Below, one piece after another: positions 26,067-32,833 of a stretch of 64,000 nucleotides of DNA. Position numbers and translations under genes: made by a program. Within the stretch, counting starts at the first letter, position 1. The number at the start of each line of letters is the position of its first letter. Under the pieces are notes generated by a model. It was not told the origin of the DNA and did no database searches. It worked only from the letters and a program-made list of their open reading frames with translations. Origin of the DNA: DASRDS01 sp035570055 (lineage in GTDB: Bacteria > Gemmatimonadota > Gemmatimonadetes > Gemmatimonadales > Gemmatimonadaceae); assembly GCA_035570055.1 (NCBI GenBank), contig DATMLM010000085.1, positions 1-64,000 of the forward strand. The letters are read 5' to 3'.

Positions 26067-26270
26067 CTAATGGCGTTTCCCCGTGGCGCCAGACCATCTC
26101 GTCTCCTTCCGCCGTGACGGGCGCTTGCGCTCGGCCGCCTTCTCCTCAGTCGCCTTGTACTCTGATTTGCGCTCCGCGATCACGGTGAGTACGGCTCTTC
26201 GCAAAAGGCGCCGGCTCACTGAAGTGCGACCGGGCGGAATTAAAACGGTACGAAATGGACGATCGGCCAT
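26067..26270 (-). CDS. Small basic ORF, doubtful
   Basis: 67 residues, very Arg/Lys-rich (SRRLLRRAVLTVIAERKSEY, KATEEKAAERKRPSRR). It lies directly upstream of and collinear with the VFINCPFD gene, with its stop 50 bases before that gene's presumed start. No ribosome-binding site of note and no family. The long basic composition could equally be an accident of GC-rich sequence on a decayed segment. Confidence 0.25.
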   Translation of the reverse strand: MADRPFRTVLIPPGRTSVSRRLLRRAVLTVIAERKSEYKATEEKAAERKRPSRRKETRWSGATGKRH

Positions 26271-26521
26271 GCATGCCTCCGAATGACGTTTCGCAATGTA
26301 GAAGGCGCCGGAGGTGTCACCAACGTCAACTCTCCACCGGTATCATCCTGGCGAATCCCGACGCGGTTCGCGAAGGTCATGCGCGTCCTCATAGACGAGC
26401 AGATCGATGCCGTGACCGGTGTAACCGTGATGGCGTGCGCGGCACGCGTACATCTCACGACGGTGGCAATGCCTCGACGGAGGGCAGCCCGTGAGCGACA
26501 GCACTGTCGCCCGAGCATTTC
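26271..26521. other. Decayed accessory DNA without a recognisable gene
   Basis: Short frames exist on both strands, but none has a ribosome-binding site with protein-like sequence. By position it should correspond to the body of the integrase gene whose 3' end follows at 26522, yet no catalytic-box motifs can be read. Confidence 0.4.
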
Positions 26522-26640
26522 GGACACACGACGACTGACCAGATCGAGAAGACCTACGGTCGCGTCGACAAGGTGCGTGGTCGCGTTGTGGGTTCGACTA
26601 TGAAACTACTTCGCGACAAGTCGATACCACTAGAGAAGCT
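26522..26640 (+). pseudogene. Tyrosine integrase 3'-end remnant, left copy
   Basis: The frame reads GHTTTDQIEKTYGRVDKVR, then shifts by a one-base deletion relative to the right-hand copy at 29295-29435. GH followed by Y-G-[RH] is the end of the tyrosine-recombinase catalytic domain (His and nucleophilic Tyr). The usual TYGH is TYGR here. It is followed 40 bases later by the tRNA-derived repeat, the arrangement expected for an integrase sited next to its attachment site. Confidence 0.55.
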
Positions 26641-26680
26641 GCTGACTGATCTAAGCCGTTGGTCCTCATCTGCTTAGAAG

Positions 26681-26722
26681 TGCCCCCGGGGTGACTCGAA
26701 CACCCGGCCAACGGTTTAGGAA
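26681..26722 (-). repeat. Partial tRNA-Arg(CCU) copy: attachment-site repeat, left
   Basis: 42 bases identical to 29467-29508, the 3' half of the intact tRNA-Arg(CCU) from discriminator base through the anticodon loop. After 26722 similarity stops, so this copy cannot make a tRNA. Direct repeats of a tRNA 3' half mark integration by tyrosine recombinases. The larger duplicated unit runs 26522-26722 against 29307-29508, roughly 85% alike by eye. Confidence 0.85.
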
Positions 26723-26734
26723 CGAGATGCCCTA

Positions 26735-26792
26735 GGGTACATGAGCGCCCAGGAGCGGACAATTCCCACTCGGGATGTCCACTCTTAGGCAC
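26735..26792 (-). repeat. Dispersed palindromic repeat, copy A
   Basis: Read on the minus strand this is a diverged copy of 31206-31264 (shared blocks AAGAGTGG, CATCCCGA, TGTCCGCTCCTGGG). Within it GAGTGGACA and TGTCCGCTC form imperfect inverted arms. It starts 12 bases beyond the left attachment repeat. Confidence 0.55.
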
Positions 26793-26910
26793 CCATGTCC
26801 TCTCACGCCCATTCGCGTTCGGTGCGACAGGAGACGCGACAAGTCCTGGCACCGCCTCGCAGCGCAAGCACATTTGTATGCTGAGGTAGGCACCTCTAGG
26901 TTTCCGTGCT

Positions 26911-27375
26911 ATGGCCGATATACCGGCGGTGTGCGGCAAATGCGGCGCTTTTTTCCGTTCCGGGATCGGTATTGGCCCTGGCGCACGGGTGACCGCAATT
27001 AGAAATACTGCCGGCCCGTGTCCCCGGTGTGGCAGCATGGGACACGTGCCAGATGGCATCTACACGTTCATCGACAACGCGCTTCAGGTAATCGGCCCTG
27101 AGCGGTCAATGCGCGATTTGCACCGATTCGCCGAAGTCGTCCAAGCCGCTCAGCGCCGAGGTGGGTCGCCGGAGCAAATACGTCATGACCTCGATCGCCA
27201 GGCGCCGGAGTTGCAAGCGCTGTGGCGGTTATTGCCGCTCACGACCAGCGACATCATTGCCTGTCTGACCCTGATCGTCGCAATCATCTCGTTGTTGGTC
27301 CAGTGCCATGGCTCGCCCGAGGTTCACCACATCACGCCACAGCAGGTGATTGAGTCGATGTACAGGTCGACCTGA
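26911..27375 (+). CDS. Zinc-ribbon membrane protein, unknown function (element cargo)
   Basis: 154 residues. The N-terminal zinc ribbon is made of two Cys pairs (CGKCG at about residues 8-12 and CPRCG at about 37-41), followed by GSMGHVPDGIYTFIDNALQV. A helical stretch (RDLHRFAEVVQAAQRRGGS) and one membrane helix near the C-terminus (DIIACLTLIVAIISLLVQC) follow. Similar zinc-ribbon/one-helix proteins are found scattered on mobile DNA. Function unknown. AT-richer than the flanking core genes. Confidence 0.72.
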   Translation: MADIPAVCGKCGAFFRSGIGIGPGARVTAIRNTAGPCPRCGSMGHVPDGIYTFIDNALQVIGPERSMRDLHRFAEVVQAAQRRGGSPEQIRHDLDRQAPELQALWRLLPLTTSDIIACLTLIVAIISLLVQCHGSPEVHHITPQQVIESMYRST

Positions 27376-27382
27376 AAAGGGT

Positions 27383-27493
27383 TTGATCAGAGCCGCGTCT
27401 TACATTCCGCCGGCCCAGGTGCTTCGCAACACCTCGCCGGGGCTGTCGCTGCCGAGGTCCGGGAAACCGCAGAACCTCGGCGTCGGGCACTAG
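27383..27493 (+). CDS. 36-residue ORF, possibly a fragment
   Basis: TTG start with AAAAGG four bases before it; reads LIRAASYIPPAQVLRNTSPG then LSLPRSGKPQNLGVGH and stop. The sequence is protein-like (Pro/Asn/Gly loops), and the stop overlaps the ribosome-binding site of the next ORF. It could be a real microprotein or the C-terminal end of a longer lost gene. Confidence 0.3.
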   Translation: MIRAASYIPPAQVLRNTSPGLSLPRSGKPQNLGVGH

Positions 27494-27505
27494 GAGACGA
27501 TGACC

Positions 27506-27883
27506 ATGAACACCGGCGACTCACCGCTGCACGGCAACAAGGACCGCTCGACGTCACGCAACCCGCGCTGCCGAACAACGCGCTGCTGCCGAACGCCGGC
27601 TTCTGGAACGCGCCGAAGCCGGAAGGCTCGAAGCCGTTCACCGACCCGTCGAAAGGCACCCGGCCGTTCGTTGAGAACCAACCGCCGGGTGCTCGCCGAG
27701 TTGACGGAAGGGTTCAGTGCGCCGAGCGAGCCGACGAGTGGTGGCTTGGTCCTGCCCGAGACTGCGCCGTCACACCCCGAGGAGAACAAGGCGATCCACC
27801 TGAGCCGCATGGTTCAGGGCGTACTGCTCGCTCACCAGCGCGCGAACCGCGAGGCAGCGAAGGGTCAGCGCGGCCAAGCGTAA
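27506..27883 (+). pseudogene. Unknown small gene, probably damaged by two frameshifts
   Basis: The frame has a strong AGGAG (27492-27496) before ATG 27506 and codes 125 residues ending IHLSRMVQGVLLAHQRANRE. The stretch from about 27540 to 27690 is Arg/Ser/Thr-rich in this frame, yet another frame of the same DNA reads like protein (NNALLPNAGFWNAPKPEG, then KPFTDPSKGTRPFVENQPPG). The ends fit one frame and the middle another, so two compensating indels are likely. Function unknown. Confidence 0.4.
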
Positions 27884-27977
27884 GACACACGAGCTAGATC
27901 AGCTGGCCCGCAAACTCGAGGAAATCATCGATGCCGCTAGTGTTCACGACAAAGAGATCGTGCGGATCACCTGTTGA
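27864..27977 (+). pseudogene. Coding remnant after the frameshifted gene
   Basis: This frame reads SAAKRKTHELDQLARKLEEI then IDAASVHDKEIVRITC and stop at 27975-27977. The helical, charged pattern looks coding, but there is no usual start codon (GTC at 27864 where one would be expected). It overlaps the end of the convergent nuclease gene by 34 bases. Probably a fragment. Confidence 0.3.
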
Positions 27978-28768
27978 ACGAGATAGACGGTGAGGTCGTT
28001 GGTTCCTACCAGAGTTTCCATCGGTCGTATGCCTTGGGAGGTGTGATACTGATAGGCAATCCAAGGACGTGCTACCAGCTTGATCTTGCTTGGATCGACG
28101 TGCCCTGACTGAAGATCCGCAGAACTCAAATCAACATCACTCGTCCACAGTTGCGCGGTGGTGAACACAACAGGAATTATGAGTCTTTGTTGAAGACCAC
28201 CGTAGGGCACCAGGCCAGGTTGTTGTGAAAGCAACTTTGCGAAACCACTTACATGCAGCATCACTTGAGTGAATGTGTTCTCGATGGCGTCTTTTGGATC
28301 GCCACCACTCTTGTCACCTCGCAACTTCCCCTTTATCGACAACCCAAGGTGATACGCACCTTTGGCGCTGCCTTTGGGAACGCCTTCCATCACAGCTTGG
28401 TACACTGGCGGATCCCTACGCCATTGCTCAATCCAGAACTGAGGTTGATGGTCATTGCGCCTAACGAAAGGCGCTCGGAAAAAGCACCAATCGGTGAACG
28501 CCGGGTTGACGCGCTTGCACTCGGCGACGATGAAAGCAACGTCACCCTTGTGACGAAGTACGAAATCAATGCGAGAGTGCTTGCCATTCACTGCGACGGG
28601 GAGTTCCGAGACGGCGAAGAGCCAGGGCGAGAACGGACTGGACTCCGTGCGCATTGCATCCCGAAGGACCGCGTAGTGGAAGGGATAGCCCTGCTCGTTG
28701 AGAACGCTGCCTACATAGTCAGGATCGGGTGGCTGCGGCGCCGTAACGGTCATGGCACTCAGAGTCAA
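27944..28768 (-). CDS. PD-(D/E)XK-like nuclease (element cargo)
   Basis: 274 residues (a second ATG five codons in is also possible). The core RIDFVLRHKGDVAFIVAECK matches the PD-(D/E)XK pattern: Asp in RIDFVL, then Glu-x-Lys in VAECK, on the expected beta-strands. The rest has no recognised domain; the C-terminus (PMETLVGTNDLTVYLVQQVI) resembles bacterial proteins that attach to restriction-like nucleases. No methyltransferase is nearby, so it is not an ordinary type II restriction pair. It could be a defence nuclease or part of the element's own maintenance. Confidence 0.65.
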   Translation of the reverse strand: MTLSAMTVTAPQPPDPDYVGSVLNEQGYPFHYAVLRDAMRTESSPFSPWLFAVSELPVAVNGKHSRIDFVLRHKGDVAFIVAECKRVNPAFTDWCFFRAPFVRRNDHQPQFWIEQWRRDPPVYQAVMEGVPKGSAKGAYHLGLSIKGKLRGDKSGGDPKDAIENTFTQVMLHVSGFAKLLSQQPGLVPYGGLQQRLIIPVVFTTAQLWTSDVDLSSADLQSGHVDPSKIKLVARPWIAYQYHTSQGIRPMETLVGTNDLTVYLVQQVIRTISLS

Positions 28769-28788
28769 ATTGGGTCGACCGTGTGTAT

Positions 28789-29016
28789 CTACGCATTGTG
28801 AGGCTTCACCTCACCACTCGATACGAGTTCGCTGGGATAGCCATCTTGCGGTCGCAACCCAAGCGCCTGCTTCCCGCCTTTAGTGAGATTGTCCAAAGTG
28901 CACGGAAGTGCACTGCTGCCTTGCATATGAATCTCAACCGCGCCTGGATTCCAGATCACCTTCGTAACGTGATCAAGGTTGATCGCAATGTTCTTCGTGA
29001 TGAAAACGAGTTTCAC
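28789..29016 (-). CDS. Small protein of unknown function (element cargo)
   Basis: 75 residues beginning MKLVFITKNIAINLDHVTKV. The start has alternating strands (VTKVIWNPGAVEIHMQGS) and no cysteine or membrane segment. It precedes the nuclease gene by 20 bases on the same strand and could be its partner (for example a regulator or antitoxin-like protein), by position only. Confidence 0.5.
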   Translation of the reverse strand: MKLVFITKNIAINLDHVTKVIWNPGAVEIHMQGSSALPCTLDNLTKGGKQALGLRPQDGYPSELVSSGEVKPHNA

Positions 29017-29032
29017 TGTGTGCTCACGATGG

Positions 29033-29314
29033 TTAGTTGGTGGAAGGCGAACTTACTCGATCAGACCGCGTTGGCTCGAATCCAGGGCGTGACCACTCGC
29101 GAATGTCCGCAGGCGAGTGGCCGGTGTGAGCCTCGATTCCGGCGCCGCGGCTGTCTCCATTCTCGTCGTAGACCACATACGTCGCATTGATCACTCGCGC
29201 GCGTGCTCTCGAATCAGCGGACCCAGACATGACGCCGGCACCCTCGGCCTGCACGAGATATCGGTGCCCGTCAACGTGCACGGCCACCGCGTCGTCACGC
29301 CCCTTCGGGCACAC
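29033..29314 (-). CDS. 93-residue ORF, doubtful
   Basis: Contains a protein-like stretch (VAVHVDGHRYLVQAEGAG; ARVINATYVVYDENGD). It overlaps the integrase remnant on the other strand and has no clear ribosome-binding site. It is collinear with the 75-residue ORF and the nuclease, so it may be the first gene of that set. No family known. Confidence 0.35.
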   Translation of the reverse strand: MCPKGRDDAVAVHVDGHRYLVQAEGAGVMSGSADSRARARVINATYVVYDENGDSRGAGIEAHTGHSPADIREWSRPGFEPTRSDRVSSPSTN

Positions 29315-29435
29315 GACGACCGACCAGATCGAGAAGACGTACGGTCATGTCGCCAAGGTGCGCCTGCGCGTCGAGGGGTTCGACTATGAGACTACTTTGC
29401 GACAAGTGAGCTCCGCCGGCGAGGCTGCCGACTGA
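29295..29435 (+). pseudogene. Tyrosine integrase 3'-end remnant, right copy
   Basis: Reads RPFGHTTTDQIEKTYGHVAK, then VRLRVEGFDYETTLRQV and stop at 29433-29435. FGH followed by TYGH matches the His and catalytic Tyr region of phage-type integrases. No upstream catalytic boxes (R, H-x-x-R) are seen, so only the end of the gene is left. The tRNA 3' end begins 31 bases downstream. Confidence 0.6.
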
Positions 29436-29466
29436 TCTAAGGCGTTGGTTCTCATCTGCTTAGAAA

Positions 29467-29540
29467 TGCCCCCGGGGTGACTCGAACACCCGGCCAACGG
29501 TTTAGGAAACCGCTGCTCTATCCACCTGAGCTACGGGGGC
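29467..29540 (-). tRNA. tRNA-Arg (anticodon CCU)
   Basis: 74 bases. Acceptor GCCCCCG pairs with CGGGGGC plus discriminator A. D arm GCTC...GAGC, anticodon arm GCGGT-TTCCTAA-ACCGT (anticodon CCT in the seven-base loop), variable loop TGGCC, T arm GGGTG-TTCGAGT-CACCC. No CCA is encoded. It reads the rare AGG codon. Its 3' half (29467-29508) is repeated at 26681-26722, so the gene is the integration site of the element to its left, and integration left it functional. Confidence 0.95.
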
Positions 29541-29680
29541 AAAAGTCTGTGCAGTCGTAACTTACACCGATCCAGCTAACCTTGCACTTCGCCGTCTCTT
29601 GGGCACAAATGTGGGCCCGATTCGTTCGCGGTGGCACCATTCTTCTCATACTTTTCGCAAAGAAGAATGGATGGGGAGCC

Positions 29681-29905
29681 GTGGACAAGAAAGTCCCAGT
29701 GGATGATTTACCACCTGCATTCGACCGCGTCCGCGCTGCGATGGCCACGTTCCGTGTGCAAGAAACGTCGGCGATCGCCGCGGCGCGCGCATACGGTATT
29801 GATATCGGACTCCTCAAGGAGTCGATACTCCGAACACCACTCGAGCGTGTTCTTCGGAACGATGAAATTCTCGCTACTCTAGCGACGATGCGCTCCAACC
29901 GGTGA
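29681..29905 (+). CDS. Small partner protein of the nucleotidyltransferase (possible antitoxin)
   Basis: 74 residues from GTG 29681, with GGGGAG just before it; an upstream ATG would add 33 poorly coding residues. Helical, with DLPPAFDRVRAAMATFRVQE and AAARAYGIDIGLLKESI. It overlaps the next gene by GTGA. Small helical proteins encoded just before MNT-like nucleotidyltransferases are often the paired component of toxin-antitoxin-like modules (family knowledge), so that role is suggested. Confidence 0.6.
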   Translation: MDKKVPVDDLPPAFDRVRAAMATFRVQETSAIAAARAYGIDIGLLKESILRTPLERVLRNDEILATLATMRSNR

Positions 29906-30393
29906 GTCTTCTCGGCATCCTGCGGGGTCTCGATGCGGCGCGGGTCCGCTTCGTTGTCATCGGCGGCATGGCCGGCCAACTACACGGCTCCTCGCGCCTC
30001 ACCAACGATGTTGACATTTGCTACGATACAGCGGCTGATAACCTGGCAGCGCTCGCCACGCTTCTGCAGCGTTGGCGCGCTTACCCTCGGGACATCGAGA
30101 CCGGACTTCCCTTCATCATCGATGCACACGCGCTCCATAACGTGGAGTCACTTACGCTGACAACAACCGAAGGAAACCTCGACATCTTCGCGCGAGTGGC
30201 CGGAGTCGGCCGCTATCGGGAGGCTGTCGCGCAGTCTCGCCCCTTCGACCTCGACGGCTTCTCGGTGCCGACTCTGACGCTTGACGCTCTGATCGCATCC
30301 AAGGTAGCGGCCGGTCGCCCAAAGGACCGCGATCACGTGCTAGAACTGCAAGCGCTTCGCGACCTCGCTGCACAGCGAGATGCCGAGCACTGA
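29902..30393 (+). CDS. MNT-like nucleotidyltransferase domain protein
   Basis: 163 residues from GTG 29902. FVVIGGMAGQLHGSSRLTNDVDICYD is the start of a DNA polymerase beta-like nucleotidyltransferase: GG followed by the two metal-binding Asp residues in NDVDIC. The C-terminal helices (PTLTLDALIASKVAAGRPKDRDHV) are typical of the family that modifies RNA or protein with NMP in toxin-antitoxin and abortive-infection systems. The gene pair lies next to the tRNA integration site, outside the repeats. Confidence 0.78.
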   Translation: MSLLGILRGLDAARVRFVVIGGMAGQLHGSSRLTNDVDICYDTAADNLAALATLLQRWRAYPRDIETGLPFIIDAHALHNVESLTLTTTEGNLDIFARVAGVGRYREAVAQSRPFDLDGFSVPTLTLDALIASKVAAGRPKDRDHVLELQALRDLAAQRDAEH

Positions 30394-30426
30394 CAGCACC
30401 TATCGTCCTCGTATGTTTTTGGAGAA

Positions 30427-30606
30427 ATGCCTCGCGCGGCTGCTATGCCTCAAACCGTTGCCCGTGCGCGCGCTTGGCTGGAGTCTGATCCAGGGCGTTG
30501 CGAGTGCGCAGTTGATGGCGCAACCGGGTACGCCTGTTACGGTCGTCGATGCCCGGTGATCCGCGCGTCGCACGTTGATCCGGGGACCGCGCTTCGGACA
30601 GAATAA
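30427..30606 (+). CDS. Small Cys-rich ORF, doubtful
   Basis: 59 residues, ATG after TTGGAGAA. Contains CECAVDGATGYACYGRRC, four cysteines in 18 residues, which could bind zinc or form disulfides. The rest of the 277-base gap (30394-30670) shows nothing else. The ribosome-binding site is too close to the ATG for the first start; the ATG six codons later is better spaced. Confidence 0.3.
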   Translation: MPRAAAMPQTVARARAWLESDPGRCECAVDGATGYACYGRRCPVIRASHVDPGTALRTE

Positions 30607-30670
30607 CGAACTGGGCGGCGCCGTTAGCGGCTTGGGGCACATTCGCCCGCCAAGCCGTCGTTCCAGGCCA

Positions 30671-31177
30671 TCACTCCTTATCGAAGACTTCCGTCTCGTC
30701 GTAGATGTTAGCGGGTGCCGTGATGTGCGCCCGACCACTTGATGTCGTGACGTGTGTCTGAAGCGTGTAGCGCTTCCCGTCGGGAGCCATGACAATCGCG
30801 ACCGCGACCGTTGTCCCATGCGGGTACGTGAACGTCGCGGTATAGTGATGACTCGACCGACGGTGCCAAGCACCCTGGGCGGTCTCCTTTCCATCGGACA
30901 TGACGGGGTACGGCTTTCCGTCGGCGGCCCCGTCGAAACTCACGTTGAACGATGAGCCGTCCCCGGCAGTGGTGGAGATGGTGTACTTCACCACGTTGGC
31001 GGACCAGCCAGGAGCTGGAATGACTATCACTTCCGACTTCGGGATGGCTGGAGCAAGAACCGAGTTGGCAACATTTAGCGTCCATCTGCCAGCCCAGTTC
31101 GAGTCCGGCACCTGCGCTGCGGCGTGCGAACTGGCCAACGACAACGACACTGCGAACAGCCCGACCTTCATCTGCAT
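30671..31177 (-). CDS. Secreted protein of unknown function
   Basis: 168 residues from ATG 31177 (GGGAG about 6 bases upstream). The signal peptide MQMKVGLFAVSLSLASSHAA with AAAQ cleavage is followed by NWAGRWTLNVANSVLAP and a beta-rich domain (YTATFTYPHGTTVAVAIVMA). The overall strand pattern resembles lipocalin-like secreted proteins, not proven. Longer frames in front of the ATG run into the dispersed repeat. Confidence 0.7.
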   Translation of the reverse strand: MQMKVGLFAVSLSLASSHAAAQVPDSNWAGRWTLNVANSVLAPAIPKSEVIVIPAPGWSANVVKYTISTTAGDGSSFNVSFDGAADGKPYPVMSDGKETAQGAWHRRSSHHYTATFTYPHGTTVAVAIVMAPDGKRYTLQTHVTTSSGRAHITAPANIYDETEVFDKE

Positions 31178-31205
31178 TGTTACTCCCTTGCCAATGGGTA
31201 CGTCG

Positions 31206-31264
31206 GCGCCCAAGAGTGGCCATCCCGACGGAAAGATGTCCGCTCCTGGGTGTTCACGTGTCCC
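31206..31264 (+). repeat. Dispersed palindromic repeat, copy B
   Basis: Shares AAGAGTGG, CATCCCGA, TGTCCGCTCCTGGG and the end TCCC with copy A (26735-26792), which lies in the opposite orientation. Internal inverted arms GAGTGGCCA / TGTCCGCTC. It is located between two secreted-protein genes. Confidence 0.55.
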
Positions 31265-31292
31265 ACTCAGCTCGTTGGGACGGCCCTGACAA

Positions 31293-32018
31293 TTACTGGA
31301 CGCAGTCGCGCATGCCAGTGGTGTTGTCGTTATAGCAGAGGCGGCGCAGGGCGTATTGGTTGTCCCCGATGCGCGGGAGTTGGGCGTCGAAGGTGATGGT
31401 CAGGCGCGTGCCGCCGCGGAAGAAGGAGAAGCGTCCGCGCGCCTCGCAGCCGCCGTCACCGCAGTTCATGGTGTCGATGTGCGCGCTGCCCGGTTGGTAT
31501 TGATCCATAGCCCAGCCTTCTGACCACTGGATGAATTTGGCGTTAATGCGGGCTTCCGCGTCCGCCTGAGGCGGGCCCGGCTGGTCCGACGGGCCTTGCT
31601 GGGTCGAGGCGCCGTCGCCGTCGTACACGAGCCCCACACCACGACATCGGTCGATCGTCTCGCGGAGGTACTGCTGGTCGTGCACCATCTTCTTCAGTTC
31701 CAGCGTATCGGTGGGGCCCTGAGTCGACTCGATCAGTCCGAGCTGGTCGGCCGTGCGGCGAGCGACGAGGTAGGATTTCTCGGAGCCGAGGAGGCGATAG
31801 TGCTCCAGGCGCTCGTCCCCGGCTTTTTTCGCGACGATCTCCTCCACTTCGTTCGCGGCGTTGCAGACCATCGCGAGGCGATAGCCTTCCAGCGTCTGCG
31901 GGGGGAGCGGCGAGTCCACATTGAAGAACTCGCGTTCGGATTCGTTGGCGACATCTTGCGCCCGCGCGACGCCGGCGAGTACGCACAACGAGAGCAATGA
32001 GATGGCGGTTATTCTCAC
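31293..32018 (-). CDS. Secreted protein of unknown function
   Basis: 241 residues. Signal peptide MRITAISLLSLCVLAGVARA then QDVANESEREFF. Four cysteines (CNAAN, CRGVG, CGDGGC region) and a C-terminal beta domain (RFSFFRGGTRLTITFDAQL) ending RDCVQ. No known family. In the same direction as the secreted gene downstream, separated by the repeat. Confidence 0.65.
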   Translation of the reverse strand: MRITAISLLSLCVLAGVARAQDVANESEREFFNVDSPLPPQTLEGYRLAMVCNAANEVEEIVAKKAGDERLEHYRLLGSEKSYLVARRTADQLGLIESTQGPTDTLELKKMVHDQQYLRETIDRCRGVGLVYDGDGASTQQGPSDQPGPPQADAEARINAKFIQWSEGWAMDQYQPGSAHIDTMNCGDGGCEARGRFSFFRGGTRLTITFDAQLPRIGDNQYALRRLCYNDNTTGMRDCVQ

Positions 32019-32094
32019 GCGCTCAAGCTAGCCAGTGGGGCTCAACTGGACCGGCCTAGTTGCCAGTTGATGCCGTGACGTGCGTCGTCCGCGC

Positions 32095-32322
32095 CTAGCG
32101 GCGCACGATGAGCGCACCGACCACGAGCGCGCCGATGACGAGCCAGAAGACCCATGGGTGCACATTAGTGGTCTTCTCGGATCTCGGGGCGCGCGCGTAG
32201 AGGTAGCGGAGGTGCACGCCCTCCCCAGAAATGCAGATGCCGAACGCAAGGGCAATGGCTTCGGGCCAACTGACGGGGATGGAGTAGATCCATCGGATGA
32301 AGAACTCGAGATTGTCGATCAA
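32095..32322 (-). CDS. Small membrane protein, type sharing the NVHPW end
   Basis: 75 residues. An amphipathic N-terminus (FFIRWIYSIPVSWPEAIALA), a linker with basic residues, and a C-terminal membrane helix after TTNVHPWVFWLVIGALVVGA. The last part resembles the end of the 98-residue protein at 37930-38226 (VNVNPWFWGIVG), pointing to a local family. Function unknown. Confidence 0.55.
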   Translation of the reverse strand: MIDNLEFFIRWIYSIPVSWPEAIALAFGICISGEGVHLRYLYARAPRSEKTTNVHPWVFWLVIGALVVGALIVRR

Positions 32323-32361
32323 TGGGGCGACTAATGGCGCCTTCCCTGGACACGGTTTGGG

Positions 32362-32739
32362 TCAGCGTCCATGCGTCTCGGCAGTCATCACTTTCTGAGC
32401 AATCTTCCAGGCTCCATCAACTCTGAGACATGATAACATGTCGGTGAAATGACGGGGCGGAATTTGAAATCTCAGCTTCACGAGCGCGAGCTCTCGTACC
32501 ACGTCAATTGACAGGATCTCATCACGACGCTCCAAGCCCAGTTGTTTTGGGGCCTTCATGGTCCGGACCCCTGCGAGCCACATCGCAATCGGCGTCACGC
32601 TCACGTTGCCGTCCTCGCCAACTTTTGTCACGGCGCTCTCGTGATGAAATAGGGACGCGAACCGGTCCGCATCCATTTCGTGGGCGGCGTCGAAGTAGGC
32701 CTGCGCGAGCGCGAGCAAAGCACGGTAATCGGCATCCAT
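32362..32739 (-). CDS. NTF2/SnoaL-like protein
   Basis: 125 residues. The start YRALLALAQAYFDAAHEMDA and RFASLFHHESAVTKVGEDG, then the pattern LRVDGAWKIAQKVMTAE, is that of NTF2-like (SnoaL/DUF4440) proteins: cone-shaped alpha+beta fold used by small-molecule enzymes and binding proteins. The ligand is unknown. Its start abuts the upstream end of the divergent AraC gene. Confidence 0.75.
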   Translation of the reverse strand: MDADYRALLALAQAYFDAAHEMDADRFASLFHHESAVTKVGEDGNVSVTPIAMWLAGVRTMKAPKQLGLERRDEILSIDVVRELALVKLRFQIPPRHFTDMLSCLRVDGAWKIAQKVMTAETHGR

Positions 32740-32833
32740 GGCACTTAACCTCCTGTCATATCCCGATGCATACTTGGAGTTGGATCCAACAATACCGGCT
32801 CACGTCGGTGGGGCGATAGAACAATCCTCAGGG

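Noticed and set aside
26240..26527. 95-residue minus-strand ORF beside the left integrase remnant
   Set aside because: Composition is irregular, no ribosome-binding site, and there is no resemblance to the ORF in the matching place of the right copy.
27944..28768. Type II restriction-modification system
   Set aside because: A nuclease-like motif is present, but no DNA methyltransferase is nearby.
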